64,000 nt of DNA from JACVRW01 sp038323835. GTDB taxonomy: Bacteria > Actinomycetota > Thermoleophilia > Solirubrobacterales > Thermoleophilaceae. The DNA lies in contig JBBQHI010000006.1 in assembly GCA_038323835.1 (NCBI GenBank), positions 47,314-111,313 on the forward strand. The letters run 5' to 3'. The notes beneath the pieces are model-generated. The model saw only the letters and a list, made by a program, of their open reading frames with translations. It did not search any database and was not told the DNA's origin. Below, piece after piece: positions 48,010-57,363 of this stretch. Position 1 is the first letter of the stretch; each line of letters opens with the position of its first letter. Both the position numbers and the translations under genes were made by a program.

Positions 48010-49124
48010 CAGCCCGCCGCCTTCTTCGCGCCCTCGTGCCGGATCTCGCCCTCGTGCGTGATGCAGGCGCCGGCGATCACCTCGTCCTCGAAGTCCAGTG
48101 TCAGCGCGCCCTCCTTCACCATCTGCTCCAGCAGCGAGGTGACGTTGCGCGCGTAGAGGCTGGAGGCGTGGTCGGGCATGGTCGACGCCAGCCCCAGCGG
48201 GCCGACGATCGTCACGTCCTCCTTAACCACGGTCTTGCCCGGCTCGGTGAGGGCGCAGTTACCGCCCGTCTCAGACGCCAGGTCCACCACGACGGAGCCT
48301 GCGGGCATGTTCTTCACCGCCTGCTCGGTCACGAGCAGCGGCGCCCGGCGCCCGGGCACGGCGGCGGTGGAGATCACGGCGTCCATCTGGCCGATCACCT
48401 CGGCCAGCAGCCCGCGCTGCTTCTCCTGCTCCTCCTCGGTGAGTGCCCGCGCGTATCCGCCCGCGGTCTCGGCGTCCTCGAGTCCCATGTCCAGCTCCAC
48501 GAAGCGCGCGCCGAGCGACTGGATCTGCTCCTTCACCGCGGAGCGCACGTCGAAGGCGCTGACGATCGCCCCGAGCCGACGCGCGGTGGCGATCGCCTGA
48601 AGCCCGGCCACCCCCGCGCCGAGCACCAGCACCTTGGCGGGGCGCACGGTGCCCGCGGCGGTGGTGAGCATCGGGAAGAAGCGGGGCAGTTCCCCGGCCG
48701 CGATCAGGGCCCCCCGGTAGCCGGTCACGGTGGCCTGCGAGGAGAGCGCGTCCATCGACTGGGCCCGGGTGATGCGCGGAATGGCCTCCATGGCGAAGCT
48801 CGTGACTCCGGCGTCGGCGAGGGCGGGCACGGTGTCCCCGGCCGCGAGCGGGTTGAGGAAGCTGATCAGCACCGAGCCGCGCGCCAGGCGGCCGATCTCC
48901 TCGGCCGAGGGCGGAGCCACCTTGGCCACCACCTCGCCGCCGAAGCCCTCCCCGAGAGTGGCGCCCGCCTCCGTGTACGCGGCGTCGGGCTGGTGGGCCT
49001 CCACGCCCGCGCCGGACTCCATCACCACGTCCACGCCGGCTTTGCCCAAGCGCTGAACGGCCTCGGGCACGAGCGCCACCCGGCGCTCTCCCGGCGCCTG
49101 TTCCTTCGGGACTGAGACTCTCAT
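48009..49124 (-). CDS. pntAA: NAD(P) transhydrogenase subunit alpha, NAD-binding part
   Basis: The 371-residue soluble subunit has MRVSVPKEQAPGERRVALVPEAVQRLGKAG, the NAD-binding Rossmann GAGVAGLQAIATARRLGA, and the KEQIQSLGARFVELD segment. Alanine dehydrogenase is related, but the operon fixes the role. First gene of the split three-gene pnt operon. Confidence 0.97.
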   Translation of the reverse strand: MRVSVPKEQAPGERRVALVPEAVQRLGKAGVDVVMESGAGVEAHQPDAAYTEAGATLGEGFGGEVVAKVAPPSAEEIGRLARGSVLISFLNPLAAGDTVPALADAGVTSFAMEAIPRITRAQSMDALSSQATVTGYRGALIAAGELPRFFPMLTTAAGTVRPAKVLVLGAGVAGLQAIATARRLGAIVSAFDVRSAVKEQIQSLGARFVELDMGLEDAETAGGYARALTEEEQEKQRGLLAEVIGQMDAVISTAAVPGRRAPLLVTEQAVKNMPAGSVVVDLASETGGNCALTEPGKTVVKEDVTIVGPLGLASTMPDHASSLYARNVTSLLEQMVKEGALTLDFEDEVIAGACITHEGEIRHEGAKKAAG

Positions 49125-49215
49125 CTGTTGGAACTTCCCTGGGCCAGAGCGCGCGAAGGGTATTCAACGGAGGGGGCGCGTGCGCTGTCCCGCCTGCGGC
49201 GGCTAGGCTGCCGTC

Positions 49216-50664
49216 GTGCGCTCGGCCGCCATCGCCCTGCTCGGGCTGGTTCTGCTTCTCCCCGCCTCCGCCTCGGCCCGCGGGCCGAGCGTCCCGGCCT
49301 GCGCCCTGGGCACGAGCGCCTCCGACCTCCGCGGCTTCGAGGCGCGCGCGCTGGTCAAGGCGGAGAGCGCATACAGGAGCCCCGCCGCCCGCCGCGCCTT
49401 CTCCACCGGTGTGGCCGCCTACGTCTACGGGCTGGCTCCGCTCAGCGTCCGCCACACGCTCACGCGGTTCCCGCCCAACCAGATCGTGAGCATCGGCGAG
49501 CTGGTGGTGCCCAAGGTGCGCACGGTGGTGTCGCCGAACGTGGACACCAGCTACACCGTCGGCACGATCAACCTCGCCTCGGGCCCCCAGGTGGTGAACG
49601 TGCCCGACACCCACGGCCGCTACTACGTCCTCCAGTTCATGGACGCCTACTCGAACACCTTCGCCTACGTGGGCCGCCGCACGACGGGCACGAAGCCCGG
49701 CGCCTACGTGCTGGTGCCGCCGGGCTACAAGGGCGCGCTTCCCGGGGGTGTGCGCCGGCTGCAGAGCCCGACCAACCTGATCTGGCTGATCGGGCGCACG
49801 CTGGTGAAGGGCCCGTCGGACCTCGCCGCGGCCACCAAGCTGATGGCCGGATACCGGCTCACCCCTCTGGCCGACTGGAATGCGGGCACGCGCAAGGCGC
49901 CGCTGCTCCTGCCCAAGTTCCCACCCCAGCAGAACAAGCTGGTGCTGCCGAAGGGCCTCGCCTACCTCGACGAGCTGGGGCAGTCGCTTCAGGAGAGCCC
50001 CCCGCCCGCGGGCGACGCCTGTGCCCTGAGGGCCTTCGCGGCGGCGGGCATCGGAGTGGGCCACACGCCCTCGACGGAGGCCACGAGGGCCGAGCGAGAC
50101 GCCCTGACCGCCGCGGTGAGGGCTGGACCGCGGCTCGTGAAGCGCGCGGTGGCGCACATGAACGCCTACAGCGGGGCCCGCAACAACGGCTGGCTGATCG
50201 CCCAGTCCTACATCGGCAACTACGGGCGCAACTACCTCGGCCGGGCGGGGATCGCCCGCTTCGCGCTCGGGGCCAACACCGCGCCCGAGACCGTGTACCC
50301 CTCCGCCTCGACCGACAGCCGCGGGCGGCCGCTCAGCGGGCGGCACCGGTACCGGCTGCGCTTCCGCCGCCACCAGCTCCCGCCCGCGGACGCGTTCTGG
50401 TCGTTCACGATGTACGGCGCGGACGGGTACCTGCACCCCAACTCGGCCGACCGCTACGCCATCGGCGACCGCACCAAGGGCCTGCGCCGGAGCGCCGACG
50501 GCTCGCTCACCATCACGCTCTCCAACTCCCGGCCGAAGGGCGCTGCTCGCGCCAACTGGCTACCCGCTCCCGCAGGCTCCTTCCGCATGCTCATGCGCAT
50601 CTACGAGCCCCGCCGCTCGGCGCTGAACGGGCGTTGGAAGCCGCCGCCCGTGGTCCGGCGCTAG
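49216..50664 (+). CDS. Secreted DUF1254/DUF1214 protein
   Basis: The 482-residue protein has a signal peptide (MRSAAIALLGLVLLLPASASARG) and the two domains of this family: DUF1254 (YVYGLAPLSVRHTLTRFPPNQIVSIGE, VVSPNVDTSYTVGTINLASGPQVVNVPDTHGRYYVLQFMDAYSNTFAYVG) and DUF1214 (FWSFTMYGADGYLHPNSADRYAIGDR, ending GSFRMLMRIYEPRR). The function is unknown; some homologs bind ligands. GTG start. The SnoaL gene follows after 9 bases. Confidence 0.92.
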   Translation: MRSAAIALLGLVLLLPASASARGPSVPACALGTSASDLRGFEARALVKAESAYRSPAARRAFSTGVAAYVYGLAPLSVRHTLTRFPPNQIVSIGELVVPKVRTVVSPNVDTSYTVGTINLASGPQVVNVPDTHGRYYVLQFMDAYSNTFAYVGRRTTGTKPGAYVLVPPGYKGALPGGVRRLQSPTNLIWLIGRTLVKGPSDLAAATKLMAGYRLTPLADWNAGTRKAPLLLPKFPPQQNKLVLPKGLAYLDELGQSLQESPPPAGDACALRAFAAAGIGVGHTPSTEATRAERDALTAAVRAGPRLVKRAVAHMNAYSGARNNGWLIAQSYIGNYGRNYLGRAGIARFALGANTAPETVYPSASTDSRGRPLSGRHRYRLRFRRHQLPPADAFWSFTMYGADGYLHPNSADRYAIGDRTKGLRRSADGSLTITLSNSRPKGAARANWLPAPAGSFRMLMRIYEPRRSALNGRWKPPPVVRR

Positions 50665-50673
50665 AGGCACGGG

Positions 50674-51075
50674 ATGTCGCAGGACGACTTGCAGGTGGTC
50701 CGGGATCTGATGAAGGCGTTCAACGCCCGCGACGGAGGGGCCATCTCGCACTATGCCGAGGATGTCGAATACCGCCTGATCGGCGGCTTCTCAGGCATGG
50801 CGGGCCAGACACTGAGGGGCCGTGAGGCCGTGCTCCGGTTCGCCCAGGAGTTGATCGAGAACCTCCAGGCCCGGTTCGAGGTGGAGCGCCTGTTCGAGGC
50901 GGATGGCCGGGTCGTGCTCATCGCCAGCACGCTCGGCGCCGGCGATGCGAGCGGCGTGGCCGTGGAGTGGCGGTGGGGCCAGATCTACACCTTCCGCGAC
51001 GGGAAGATCAGCGAGGTTGACAACTACTGGGAGGCCGAGGAGGCGCTCGCGGCGGTCGGGCAGAGCCAGGCCTAG
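50674..51075 (+). CDS. SnoaL/NTF2-like protein
   Basis: The 133-residue protein has the NTF2-fold pattern: VVRDLMKAFNARDGGAISHYAEDVEYRLIGGFSG (helix and pocket), REAVLRFAQELIENL, and RWGQIYTFRDGKISEVDNYWEAEEAL. It binds a small molecule or acts as an isomerase/cyclase. The stop shares CTAG with the convergent GNAT gene. Confidence 0.88.
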   Translation: MSQDDLQVVRDLMKAFNARDGGAISHYAEDVEYRLIGGFSGMAGQTLRGREAVLRFAQELIENLQARFEVERLFEADGRVVLIASTLGAGDASGVAVEWRWGQIYTFRDGKISEVDNYWEAEEALAAVGQSQA

Positions 51076-51578
51076 GCGACGAGGTCCATGACCATCTCGG
51101 TCACGGCACCGGCGCCATGGCGCTCGGTGTGGCGCGCGAGCTTCGCCATCAGGCGCTGGGCGGGCACGTTGTCCGCGGCCATCGTGGCGGTGAAGCGGGT
51201 GATCCCGTTCCCGCGCGCCCGGCGCCCCAGTTCCTCCGCCAGCATGCTGCCCACGCCACGGCCCTGCCACGAGTCGGCCACCACGATCGCCACCTCGGCC
51301 GCGAGCGGGTCCTCTGGCAGGCGCACGTAGCGGGCCACGCCGATGATGCCCCGCGCGGGCTGCGTGGGGCGCTCGGCCACCAGGGCCAGGTGGTTCACGG
51401 CGTCCAGCTCGGTGAGGTAGCGCAGCTCGGATCCGCTGAACCGGGGTTTGGGGGAGAGGAAGCGCCGCTGCACGCTCGTCTCGGAGAGGTTGGCCAGCCC
51501 GCGCTCGAGAAGGCGCTTGTCATCCGCCCTGATCAGGCGGGTGAGAAGCGGTGTGCCGTCGGGCAGGTGTCGCAGCAT
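51072..51578 (-). CDS. GNAT-family N-acetyltransferase
   Basis: The 168-residue protein has the GNAT fold with IVVADSWQGRGVGSMLAEELGRRARGNGI as the acetyl-CoA binding motif A (RGVGS). LRYLTELDAVNHLALVA is in the N-terminal half. The acceptor amine is unknown. The ATG is at 51578. Confidence 0.88.
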   Translation of the reverse strand: MLRHLPDGTPLLTRLIRADDKRLLERGLANLSETSVQRRFLSPKPRFSGSELRYLTELDAVNHLALVAERPTQPARGIIGVARYVRLPEDPLAAEVAIVVADSWQGRGVGSMLAEELGRRARGNGITRFTATMAADNVPAQRLMAKLARHTERHGAGAVTEMVMDLVA

Positions 51579-51597
51579 CGTTCAAGCGTGGCGGCCG

Positions 51598-52554
51598 TCA
51601 TCCCGGGCTTGTGTGCGCCGCCTCACGCTCCAGATCCAGCTCGGTTCGGACCCCGAGGCTGTTCAGGATCCGGTTCGAGGCCTCCAGGTCCGGCGCGCCG
51701 ATCACGGCCGCGGCCAGTCGCGCGGCCGATCGGACCGCCGCCCGTGGCTCCAGGAAGACGGTGCACGCGCCCATGGGCGAGAGCTGCACGGAGCGGCGCC
51801 CATTCCGGATCGTGGTGCTCCCGAACTCGCCCCGGAAGCAGCGCAGGGCACCGGCGCTCGCCTCGGTGGGGACGGCCTCCACGGCCGCGTCGAGGCGCTC
51901 CACCACCGGAGCGGTGAGCCCGCGCATGCCCGCGAGACCGCCCGCTCGCGCCACCTCGGCGATGCGCTCCAGCACCTCGGCGGGGGTGAGCTCGCCGTCG
52001 CAGCCGATCCCGAATACGGTGGCCATCACGGGCAGGCGCCCCTCGTCGGCGATCACTGCGCCGGCGGCCATCATCACCGCGTCGCACAGCGGGCTGGCCA
52101 GCCCGGGCTCGTGGCCGTGCGCGAGGGCATCTCCGCCCACGTCGAGCAGCACGAGCAGATCGCATCCGAGCTCGCCCGCGGCCTGCTCTAGCCCGCGCGC
52201 CACGGTGGCCGCGCCGTGATTCACGTCCACCAGCACCGTCGGCTCGCCCAGCAGCTCGGCCATGCGCGCCTCCGCGAAGCGCACTCCGCCGGCCGCCACG
52301 CGGGTTGCGGCCGTGGCCTCCAGCACCGCGGGTCCGAGCTCCCGGGCTCCCTCGATCTCGGCCGTGTGGCGGGGACCGGGGGCGGGGTCTATCGGGCGCC
52401 GCTCCCAGGTGACCCCGCCCACCACCGGGCGGGCCCCGGTCAGGAGCCGGCAGGACTCGGCCACCCCCAGCGCACCAACCACGTCGCCACCGCCCCCGAT
52501 CCCCACCACGAGCGGACGGCGGCTGGAGGCGAGCAGCGCGTCGGAGTCGATCAC
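51598..52554 (-). CDS. DUF1152 family protein
   Basis: The 318-residue protein has the DUF1152 start LVVGIGGGGDVVGALGVAESCRLLTGARPVVGGVTWERRPIDPAPGPR and LLVLLDVGGDALAHGHEPGLASPLCDAVMMAAGA. It is a cytoplasmic Rossmann-like protein of unknown function. GTG or ATG at 52554. It lies 19 bases behind the GNAT start on the same strand, so upstream of it in the transcript. Confidence 0.9.
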   Translation of the reverse strand: MIDSDALLASSRRPLVVGIGGGGDVVGALGVAESCRLLTGARPVVGGVTWERRPIDPAPGPRHTAEIEGARELGPAVLEATAATRVAAGGVRFAEARMAELLGEPTVLVDVNHGAATVARGLEQAAGELGCDLLVLLDVGGDALAHGHEPGLASPLCDAVMMAAGAVIADEGRLPVMATVFGIGCDGELTPAEVLERIAEVARAGGLAGMRGLTAPVVERLDAAVEAVPTEASAGALRCFRGEFGSTTIRNGRRSVQLSPMGACTVFLEPRAAVRSAARLAAAVIGAPDLEASNRILNSLGVRTELDLEREAAHTSPG

Positions 52555-52668
52555 CGTGCCGCCGCCGATGTGGCCACCGCGATGGAAGCCTCATAGCCAT
52601 GGGGCAGCCTGCGCTGATCCAGCGCGCCGTCGTGCCAGGGGAGCGGTTCGGTCACCGCGCCGAAGCTA

Positions 52669-53130
52669 CTACCAGCTGGCGCTCTCCGGAACTCCCTTGA
52701 ACGGCCCGCGCAGATCGCTCGTGATCCATCCCCCGTAGAAATCGCCGCCGTTGGCGTCCACCCGCTCGTCCCCCAGCAGGCAGGCGTCCACCCACTGCGG
52801 ATAGAAGGCCACGTATCCCGCGATCGCCTCGTAGCCCGGTGTGGGATCCCTGTAGGTCCATGCCGCGTCCGCCGAGCGCCGCCCCGCGACCACCAGGTCG
52901 AGGTAGCCGGCCGTGCCCTTCCACTCGCAGTAGGTGGTCCGGGCACTGGCCTCGAGGACCGTGAGGTCCACGTCGGCGGCAGGGAAGTAGATGGCCGGGG
53001 CCTGGCTCGTCTCGAGAACCCTCAGGGCGGCGGCGGACTCGGCCACGGTCAGGCCGCCGAACTCGACTCGGGCGGTGCGGGCGCAGGCCTCGACCCGCGG
53101 CGGGCGCGGATAGTCCCAGACGTTTTCCAT
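52669..53130 (-). CDS. DUF427 family protein
   Basis: The 153-residue protein has the DUF427 pattern: VWDYPRPPRVEAC, LRVLETSQAPAIYFPAADVD, TTYCEWKGTAGYLDLVV, and FYPQWVDACLLGDERV, FYGGWITSDLRGPFKGVPES. It is a β-tent fold of unknown function. The ATG at 53130 is preferred; an in-frame extension upstream crosses the substrate-binding protein gene. It follows the terminator of the osmoprotectant operon. Confidence 0.9.
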   Translation of the reverse strand: MENVWDYPRPPRVEACARTARVEFGGLTVAESAAALRVLETSQAPAIYFPAADVDLTVLEASARTTYCEWKGTAGYLDLVVAGRRSADAAWTYRDPTPGYEAIAGYVAFYPQWVDACLLGDERVDANGGDFYGGWITSDLRGPFKGVPESASW

Positions 53131-53153
53131 GCTCGGGGTACGGAGGAGGGAGC

Positions 53154-53182
53154 GGGGCGGCCCAATCCTGCGGGGCCGCCCC
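53154..53182 (-). terminator. Hairpin terminator of the osmoprotectant operon
   Basis: GGGGCGGCC and GGCCGCCCC form a 9-bp stem with an 11-base loop, about 38 bases behind the stop of the binding-protein gene on the minus strand. It separates that operon from the DUF427 gene. Confidence 0.65.
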
Positions 53183-53219
53183 ACTTTCCTCGCTGTGCGC
53201 AGCGATGGTCTCGGTCGGG

Positions 53220-54206
53220 CTAGCGGACCAGCCCGGACTCGTTCAGGTACTCGCCCGCCACCACCCCGGGCGTCTTCTTGTCCAGGTCGACGCGAGCGTT
53301 CAACTCGGACATCACCGGGTCGGTAAGGCCCTTGTTGATCTGATCGACGACCGTCGGCAGGTCGGGGCCCGCCTTCTGCACGACGTCGTCGCGCACCAGG
53401 AACATGGTGTTGTACGGCGGGAACATGTTCTTGTCGTCGTCGAGGAGCACCTCCTTGTTGCGCTTCACCTGCGGGTCGGTCGTGAAGACGATCGACAGGT
53501 CGGCCTGCCCCTTGGCCAGCACCTCGTGGCGCAGGTCGATCGCCACCGGCACGAACTTCTTGAACTGCAGCCCGTAGACCTTCTGCAGACCGAGCAGGCA
53601 GTCCAGGCGCTGGCGGCACTCGGGAGTCCCGTAGAGCGTTAGCTTCTGCGACTGGCCCTTGAGGTCGGAGATCGTCTTCAGCCCGTACTTCTTGGCCGTG
53701 GCCTGAGTCGTGCCCACCTCGTTCGAGTTGGTGTACGGGGTCGGCCCATAGGCGGTGATCTTCTTGGTCGCGAGCTTCTGCTTGGACTGCTCGTAGGCCT
53801 GCTGCGGGTCCTTCGGGATGTCGTCCGAGGGGACGGAGAACAGAGACGTCAGCACCGTTCCGGTGTACTCGGGGTACGCGCTGATGTCGTCGTTCTCGAG
53901 CGCCTTGAGGGCGATCTTCTCGTCACCCAGGTTCAGCTCCGTCTTGACCTTGTACCCGGCGGCCTCGAGGCCCTGGGCATAGATCTCACCGAGGATCTTC
54001 TGCTCGGTGAAGTTCTTGGAGCCGACGGTGATCGAGACCTTCGCGTTGTCCGGGTTGGACGCGATCGCGGCCGACTTCCCTCCCGACGTCGTGGTCTTTC
54101 CGGAGTCGGAGCTGTCGCTGTTATCGCTGCCGCATGCGGCGACGACGAATGTGGCCGTCAGCAGCAGGACGGTGATGCATCCCGCGGTGAGTCGATGTCT
54201 TTTCAT
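53220..54206 (-). CDS. Osmoprotectant ABC transporter, substrate-binding lipoprotein
   Basis: The 328-residue lipoprotein has lipobox FVVAACGS (Cys 25), followed by a Ser/Asp-rich linker and the OpuBC/ProX-type domain: ITVGSKNFTEQKILGEIYAQGLEAAGYKVKTE, LKALENDDISAYPEYTGTVLTS (aromatic pocket), ISDLKGQSQKLTLYGTPEC and the C-terminal DKKTPGVVAGEYLNESGL. It captures quaternary amines such as glycine betaine or choline. It overlaps the permease upstream by four bases. Confidence 0.93.
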   Translation of the reverse strand: MKRHRLTAGCITVLLLTATFVVAACGSDNSDSSDSGKTTTSGGKSAAIASNPDNAKVSITVGSKNFTEQKILGEIYAQGLEAAGYKVKTELNLGDEKIALKALENDDISAYPEYTGTVLTSLFSVPSDDIPKDPQQAYEQSKQKLATKKITAYGPTPYTNSNEVGTTQATAKKYGLKTISDLKGQSQKLTLYGTPECRQRLDCLLGLQKVYGLQFKKFVPVAIDLRHEVLAKGQADLSIVFTTDPQVKRNKEVLLDDDKNMFPPYNTMFLVRDDVVQKAGPDLPTVVDQINKGLTDPVMSELNARVDLDKKTPGVVAGEYLNESGLVR

Positions 54207-54955
54207 GTAGTGGCTTCCCTCCCGAAACGGAGTCTCATGCGCCGTGACGCGGTGTTGGATTCGAGCTTCAGCCCAGCGGGCGTCACGGCGCGCTGCACAG
54301 CGCCGAGGGCTAGCTCCGTGAAGATGGCGAGGGCGGCCACGACCATCGAGGCCGCCAGGCGGCCGGTGTCCCCGTAGCCGGAGACGTTGATGATCGGGTC
54401 CCCAAGGGTGTTGATGCCGGCAAGCGGCGCGATGGTGGCCGTGGCCAGCACGTTCACAGCGGACGTCTTGATCCCCCCGAACATCAGCGGGAGCGCCAGC
54501 GGCAGCTCGACCTTGCGGACGATCTCGGCGCCGGTCATCCCCATCCCGCGCGCCGAGTCCACGGTGTCGGGCTCCACCTGCGTCACCGCCACGTAGGTGT
54601 TGGTGAGGATCGGTGGAATGGCGAGCAGGACCAGCGCGAGCATCACGTTGAGAAAGCCGACGCCGAGGTAGGCCACGAAGAACGCGATCAGCGCCAGGCT
54701 GGGCACCGCGCGGCCGACGTTCGAGATGCTGATCGCGAGGAAGCTGGCCCTGCGAATGTGGCCCAGCCAGAGGCCGAGCGGCACGGAGATCGCGCACGCC
54801 ACGCCCATGGCGGCGAAGGTCAGCTTCAGGTGCTCCCAGAGCAGGTCCAGGAACTGCGAGCCGCCGACGTGAGTGCCCTCGGTGGAGGTCTGCCCCTCGA
54901 AGATGAAGCGAATCGCGTCACCGAACTGGCCCAGGACCGCGTAGCTGGTGGTCAC
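54203..54955 (-). CDS. Osmoprotectant ABC transporter permease
   Basis: The 250-residue membrane protein has six hydrophobic segments and the permease EAA loop in VDSARGMGMTGAEIVRKVELPLALPLMFGGIKTSAVNVLATATIAPLAG. With the second permease it forms the channel. Overlaps both neighbours by four bases. Confidence 0.93.
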   Translation of the reverse strand: MTTSYAVLGQFGDAIRFIFEGQTSTEGTHVGGSQFLDLLWEHLKLTFAAMGVACAISVPLGLWLGHIRRASFLAISISNVGRAVPSLALIAFFVAYLGVGFLNVMLALVLLAIPPILTNTYVAVTQVEPDTVDSARGMGMTGAEIVRKVELPLALPLMFGGIKTSAVNVLATATIAPLAGINTLGDPIINVSGYGDTGRLAASMVVAALAIFTELALGAVQRAVTPAGLKLESNTASRRMRLRFGREATT

Positions 54956-55662
54956 GTGGCCCTCGCCCGGGTCCAGGGGGTGAGCAGCCTCTGTATGAGC
55001 AGGATGACCAGGTCCAGAGCCGCGGCCAGGAGTACGGCCAGGCCGCCGGCGGTCACCACGTTGGACTTGAAGTTGATGTCCGCGAAGATCTGCTCGCCGA
55101 GGCCGCCTGCGCCGGCGAAGAAGGCCAGGGTCGCCAGGCCGACCGTGGTGGTGGCGGCGATCCGCAGGCCGGCCAGGATCTCGGGTAGGGCGAGGGGCAG
55201 CTCCACCTCCCAGAGCAGCTGGCGGTCGGTGAGACCCATGCCCCGCCCGGCGTCCTTGGTCTCCCCGGGCACGTTGTCGAGCCCGGTCATGATGTTGCGG
55301 AAGATGATCAGCAGCGAGTAGCTGACCAGCGCGATGATCGCCGTGGTGTTGCCGCGGCCGGTGAGCGGGAGAAGCAGGAAGAACACGGCCAGGCTGGGGA
55401 GGGTGTAGAGCACCGCGGTGATCTGCGTGATCGGTCCCACCAGCCAGCGGCGGCTATGGGCCAGCAGGGCGAGTGCGAACGAGATCGAGAAGCCGATCGC
55501 CAGCGATACGAGCGTCAGGTAGACGTGCTGGACCAGCGGATCGGTGTAGCGGTTGAAGTTGTCCACGATCCAGCTTGGGCAGAATCCGTTGTCGGCCACG
55601 CAGCTGGCCCCGCCGTTGGCGCGGTCCTGGAGCTGGACCTGGGCCAGCAGGAGATCGATCAC
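54952..55662 (-). CDS. Osmoprotectant ABC transporter permease
   Basis: The 236-residue membrane protein has the EAA loop in ETKDAGRGMGLTDRQLLWEVELPLALPEILAGLRIAATTTVGLATLA. Its outer loop near the start has Cys (ADNGFCPSWIVDNFNRY). Paralogue of the next permease. Four-base overlap with the ATPase gene. Confidence 0.93.
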   Translation of the reverse strand: MIDLLLAQVQLQDRANGGASCVADNGFCPSWIVDNFNRYTDPLVQHVYLTLVSLAIGFSISFALALLAHSRRWLVGPITQITAVLYTLPSLAVFFLLLPLTGRGNTTAIIALVSYSLLIIFRNIMTGLDNVPGETKDAGRGMGLTDRQLLWEVELPLALPEILAGLRIAATTTVGLATLAFFAGAGGLGEQIFADINFKSNVVTAGGLAVLLAAALDLVILLIQRLLTPWTRARAT

Positions 55663-56864
55663 GAGTCCTCCGTGACCAGGGCGTCGGCGCCGCTCCGGAC
55701 CTTCTCGGGGTCCGCCTTCAGGGCGTGCCCGATGATCTCCAGCGAGAGCACCCCGGACACCGCGCCGCGCTCGTCCAGCACCGGTCCGTACTGCGCCTCG
55801 TGCGCGAGCAGGTCCGAGAGGGCGTCGCGGAGCACGTCGTCGAGCTCCACCGTCGGCTCGGCCGGCGAGCGCAGGTCGTTCTCAACCCGCTCGCCGGTCA
55901 GCGCTCGCTCGCTCAGCCACCCGAGCGGCCTGCCCTCGTCGTCCACCAGCAGCGGGTAGGCGAGGTCCGAGTCGGCCACCTTCGCGCGCGCCTCGGCTGC
56001 CGGCTCGCCCACACGGACCAGCGGCGCCCGCCACAGGTCGATGTCCCGCACGCGCTGCAGCGCCAGCCGCTTGAGCGCCCGGTCGGCGCCCACGAAGTCC
56101 TCTACGAAGCGGCCGTTCGGGTACATCAGCAGCTCGGCGGGCGGGGCGTACTGGGCCAGCTTTCCGCCCTTCTGCAGCACCGCGATGCGGTCGCCTATCT
56201 TGATCGCCTCGTCGATGTCGTGGGTGACGAACACGATCGTCTTGCGGATCTCCTTCTGGAGGCGCAGGAACTCGTTCTGGAGCCGCTCGCGGTTGATCGG
56301 GTCGATCGCTCCGAAGGGTTCGTCCATGAGCATCAGCGGCGGGTCGGCCGCCAGGGCCCGGGCCACGCCCACCCGCTGGCGCTGGCCGCCGGAAAGCTGG
56401 CCGGGATAGCGGGAGCGCGTCTCGGCCGGATCCAGGCTCACGAGCTCGAGCAGCTCGTCCACCCGGGCGGCTATGCGGTCCTTCGGCCAGCCAAGCAGCC
56501 TGGGGACCGTGGCGATGTTGTCGGCGGTGGTGAGGTGGGGGAAGAGCCCGATCTGCTGGATCGCGTAGCCGATCTCGCGGCGCAGGTCGGCCGGCCTGCG
56601 CTCGGTGACGCTGGTGCCGTCGAGCAGGATGTCCCCGTCCGTGATGTCGATCATGCGGTTGACCATCCGCATGGCGGTGGTCTTGCCGCAGCCCGAGGGG
56701 CCCACTAACACGCAGATCTCGCCCGCGGGCACGGTGAGGGAGAGCCCGTCCACCGCCGGCTCGTCCTGACCGGGAAAGCGCTTTGTGGCCTCCTTGAACT
56801 CGAGCGTCGCCGCAGACGGCCGTGCGGACGGCCCCGAGGTGTGGGCGGATTCTGGTGAGTTCAC
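55659..56864 (-). CDS. Osmoprotectant ABC transporter ATP-binding protein with CBS pair
   Basis: The 401-residue ATPase has Walker A GPSGCGKTT, the signature LSGGQRQR, Walker B PPLMLMDEPFGAID and the switch H in VTHDIDEA. The C-terminal ~130 residues are two CBS domains (YPLLVDDEGRPLGWLSERAL and YGPVLDERGAVSGVLSLEII) which in OpuA/ProV-type transporters gate transport with ionic strength or cyclic di-AMP. It is first in the operon ATPase-permease-permease-binding protein, each with a four-base overlap. Confidence 0.95.
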   Translation of the reverse strand: MNSPESAHTSGPSARPSAATLEFKEATKRFPGQDEPAVDGLSLTVPAGEICVLVGPSGCGKTTAMRMVNRMIDITDGDILLDGTSVTERRPADLRREIGYAIQQIGLFPHLTTADNIATVPRLLGWPKDRIAARVDELLELVSLDPAETRSRYPGQLSGGQRQRVGVARALAADPPLMLMDEPFGAIDPINRERLQNEFLRLQKEIRKTIVFVTHDIDEAIKIGDRIAVLQKGGKLAQYAPPAELLMYPNGRFVEDFVGADRALKRLALQRVRDIDLWRAPLVRVGEPAAEARAKVADSDLAYPLLVDDEGRPLGWLSERALTGERVENDLRSPAEPTVELDDVLRDALSDLLAHEAQYGPVLDERGAVSGVLSLEIIGHALKADPEKVRSGADALVTEDS

Positions 56865-56900
56865 TGCTGAGGACGCTCCGAGGACGAGCGGCCCGTGATG

Positions 56901-57290
56901 CTACCCGGGTGGCGGACCCGAGCCGGTTGCGCTTCTCGAAGCCTTAATGTCGGCGTCGGCCACGCGCTCGAGCTCTCTGCGCAGGTCGGCGCGCAGCTGT
57001 CTGACCTCGGCCTCGTCCACCTCGGGGTCGTGCTCCGCCGACTCCACGAGTGCGGCGGCGAGGGTCTCGCTTGCCGCCCGCAGCTCCGCCTCGGCCTCCT
57101 CGCGGTTCACGGCGCCGCGCAGATCCAGCGCCGAGCGCTTGGCGTCCTCGGCCAGCGGCTGGATGCGATCGCGCTCGCCGGCAGGCAGCGTGTGCCAGCG
57201 CGCGTAGAGAGACCGGGTCACGCGGACGGCCAGCGCCGCTGCGCCTGCGCCACCGATCAGCAGCTTTCCGGAAGGCATCCCAAATCCCAT
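56901..57290 (-). CDS. Hypothetical protein with N-terminal anchor and coiled coil
   Basis: The 129-residue product begins MGFGMPSGKLLIGGAGAAALAVRV (a membrane segment), then a helical charged part rich in Glu and Ala (GAVNREEAEAELRAASETLAAALVESAEHDPEVDEAEVRQLRADLRRELERVADAD) with coiled-coil heptads. ATG 57290 is chosen; ATG 57278 is possible. Upstream in-frame sequence is Arg/Pro-rich. The function is unknown. Confidence 0.6.
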   Translation of the reverse strand: MGFGMPSGKLLIGGAGAAALAVRVTRSLYARWHTLPAGERDRIQPLAEDAKRSALDLRGAVNREEAEAELRAASETLAAALVESAEHDPEVDEAEVRQLRADLRRELERVADADIKASRSATGSGPPPG

Positions 57291-57363
57291 CGTGACGCGA
57301 CCCCGGGACGGAAAGGATCGCTCCGGTCCAGGCCTAGCCCGGTCCCTCGCGCGAAACGGTGGC

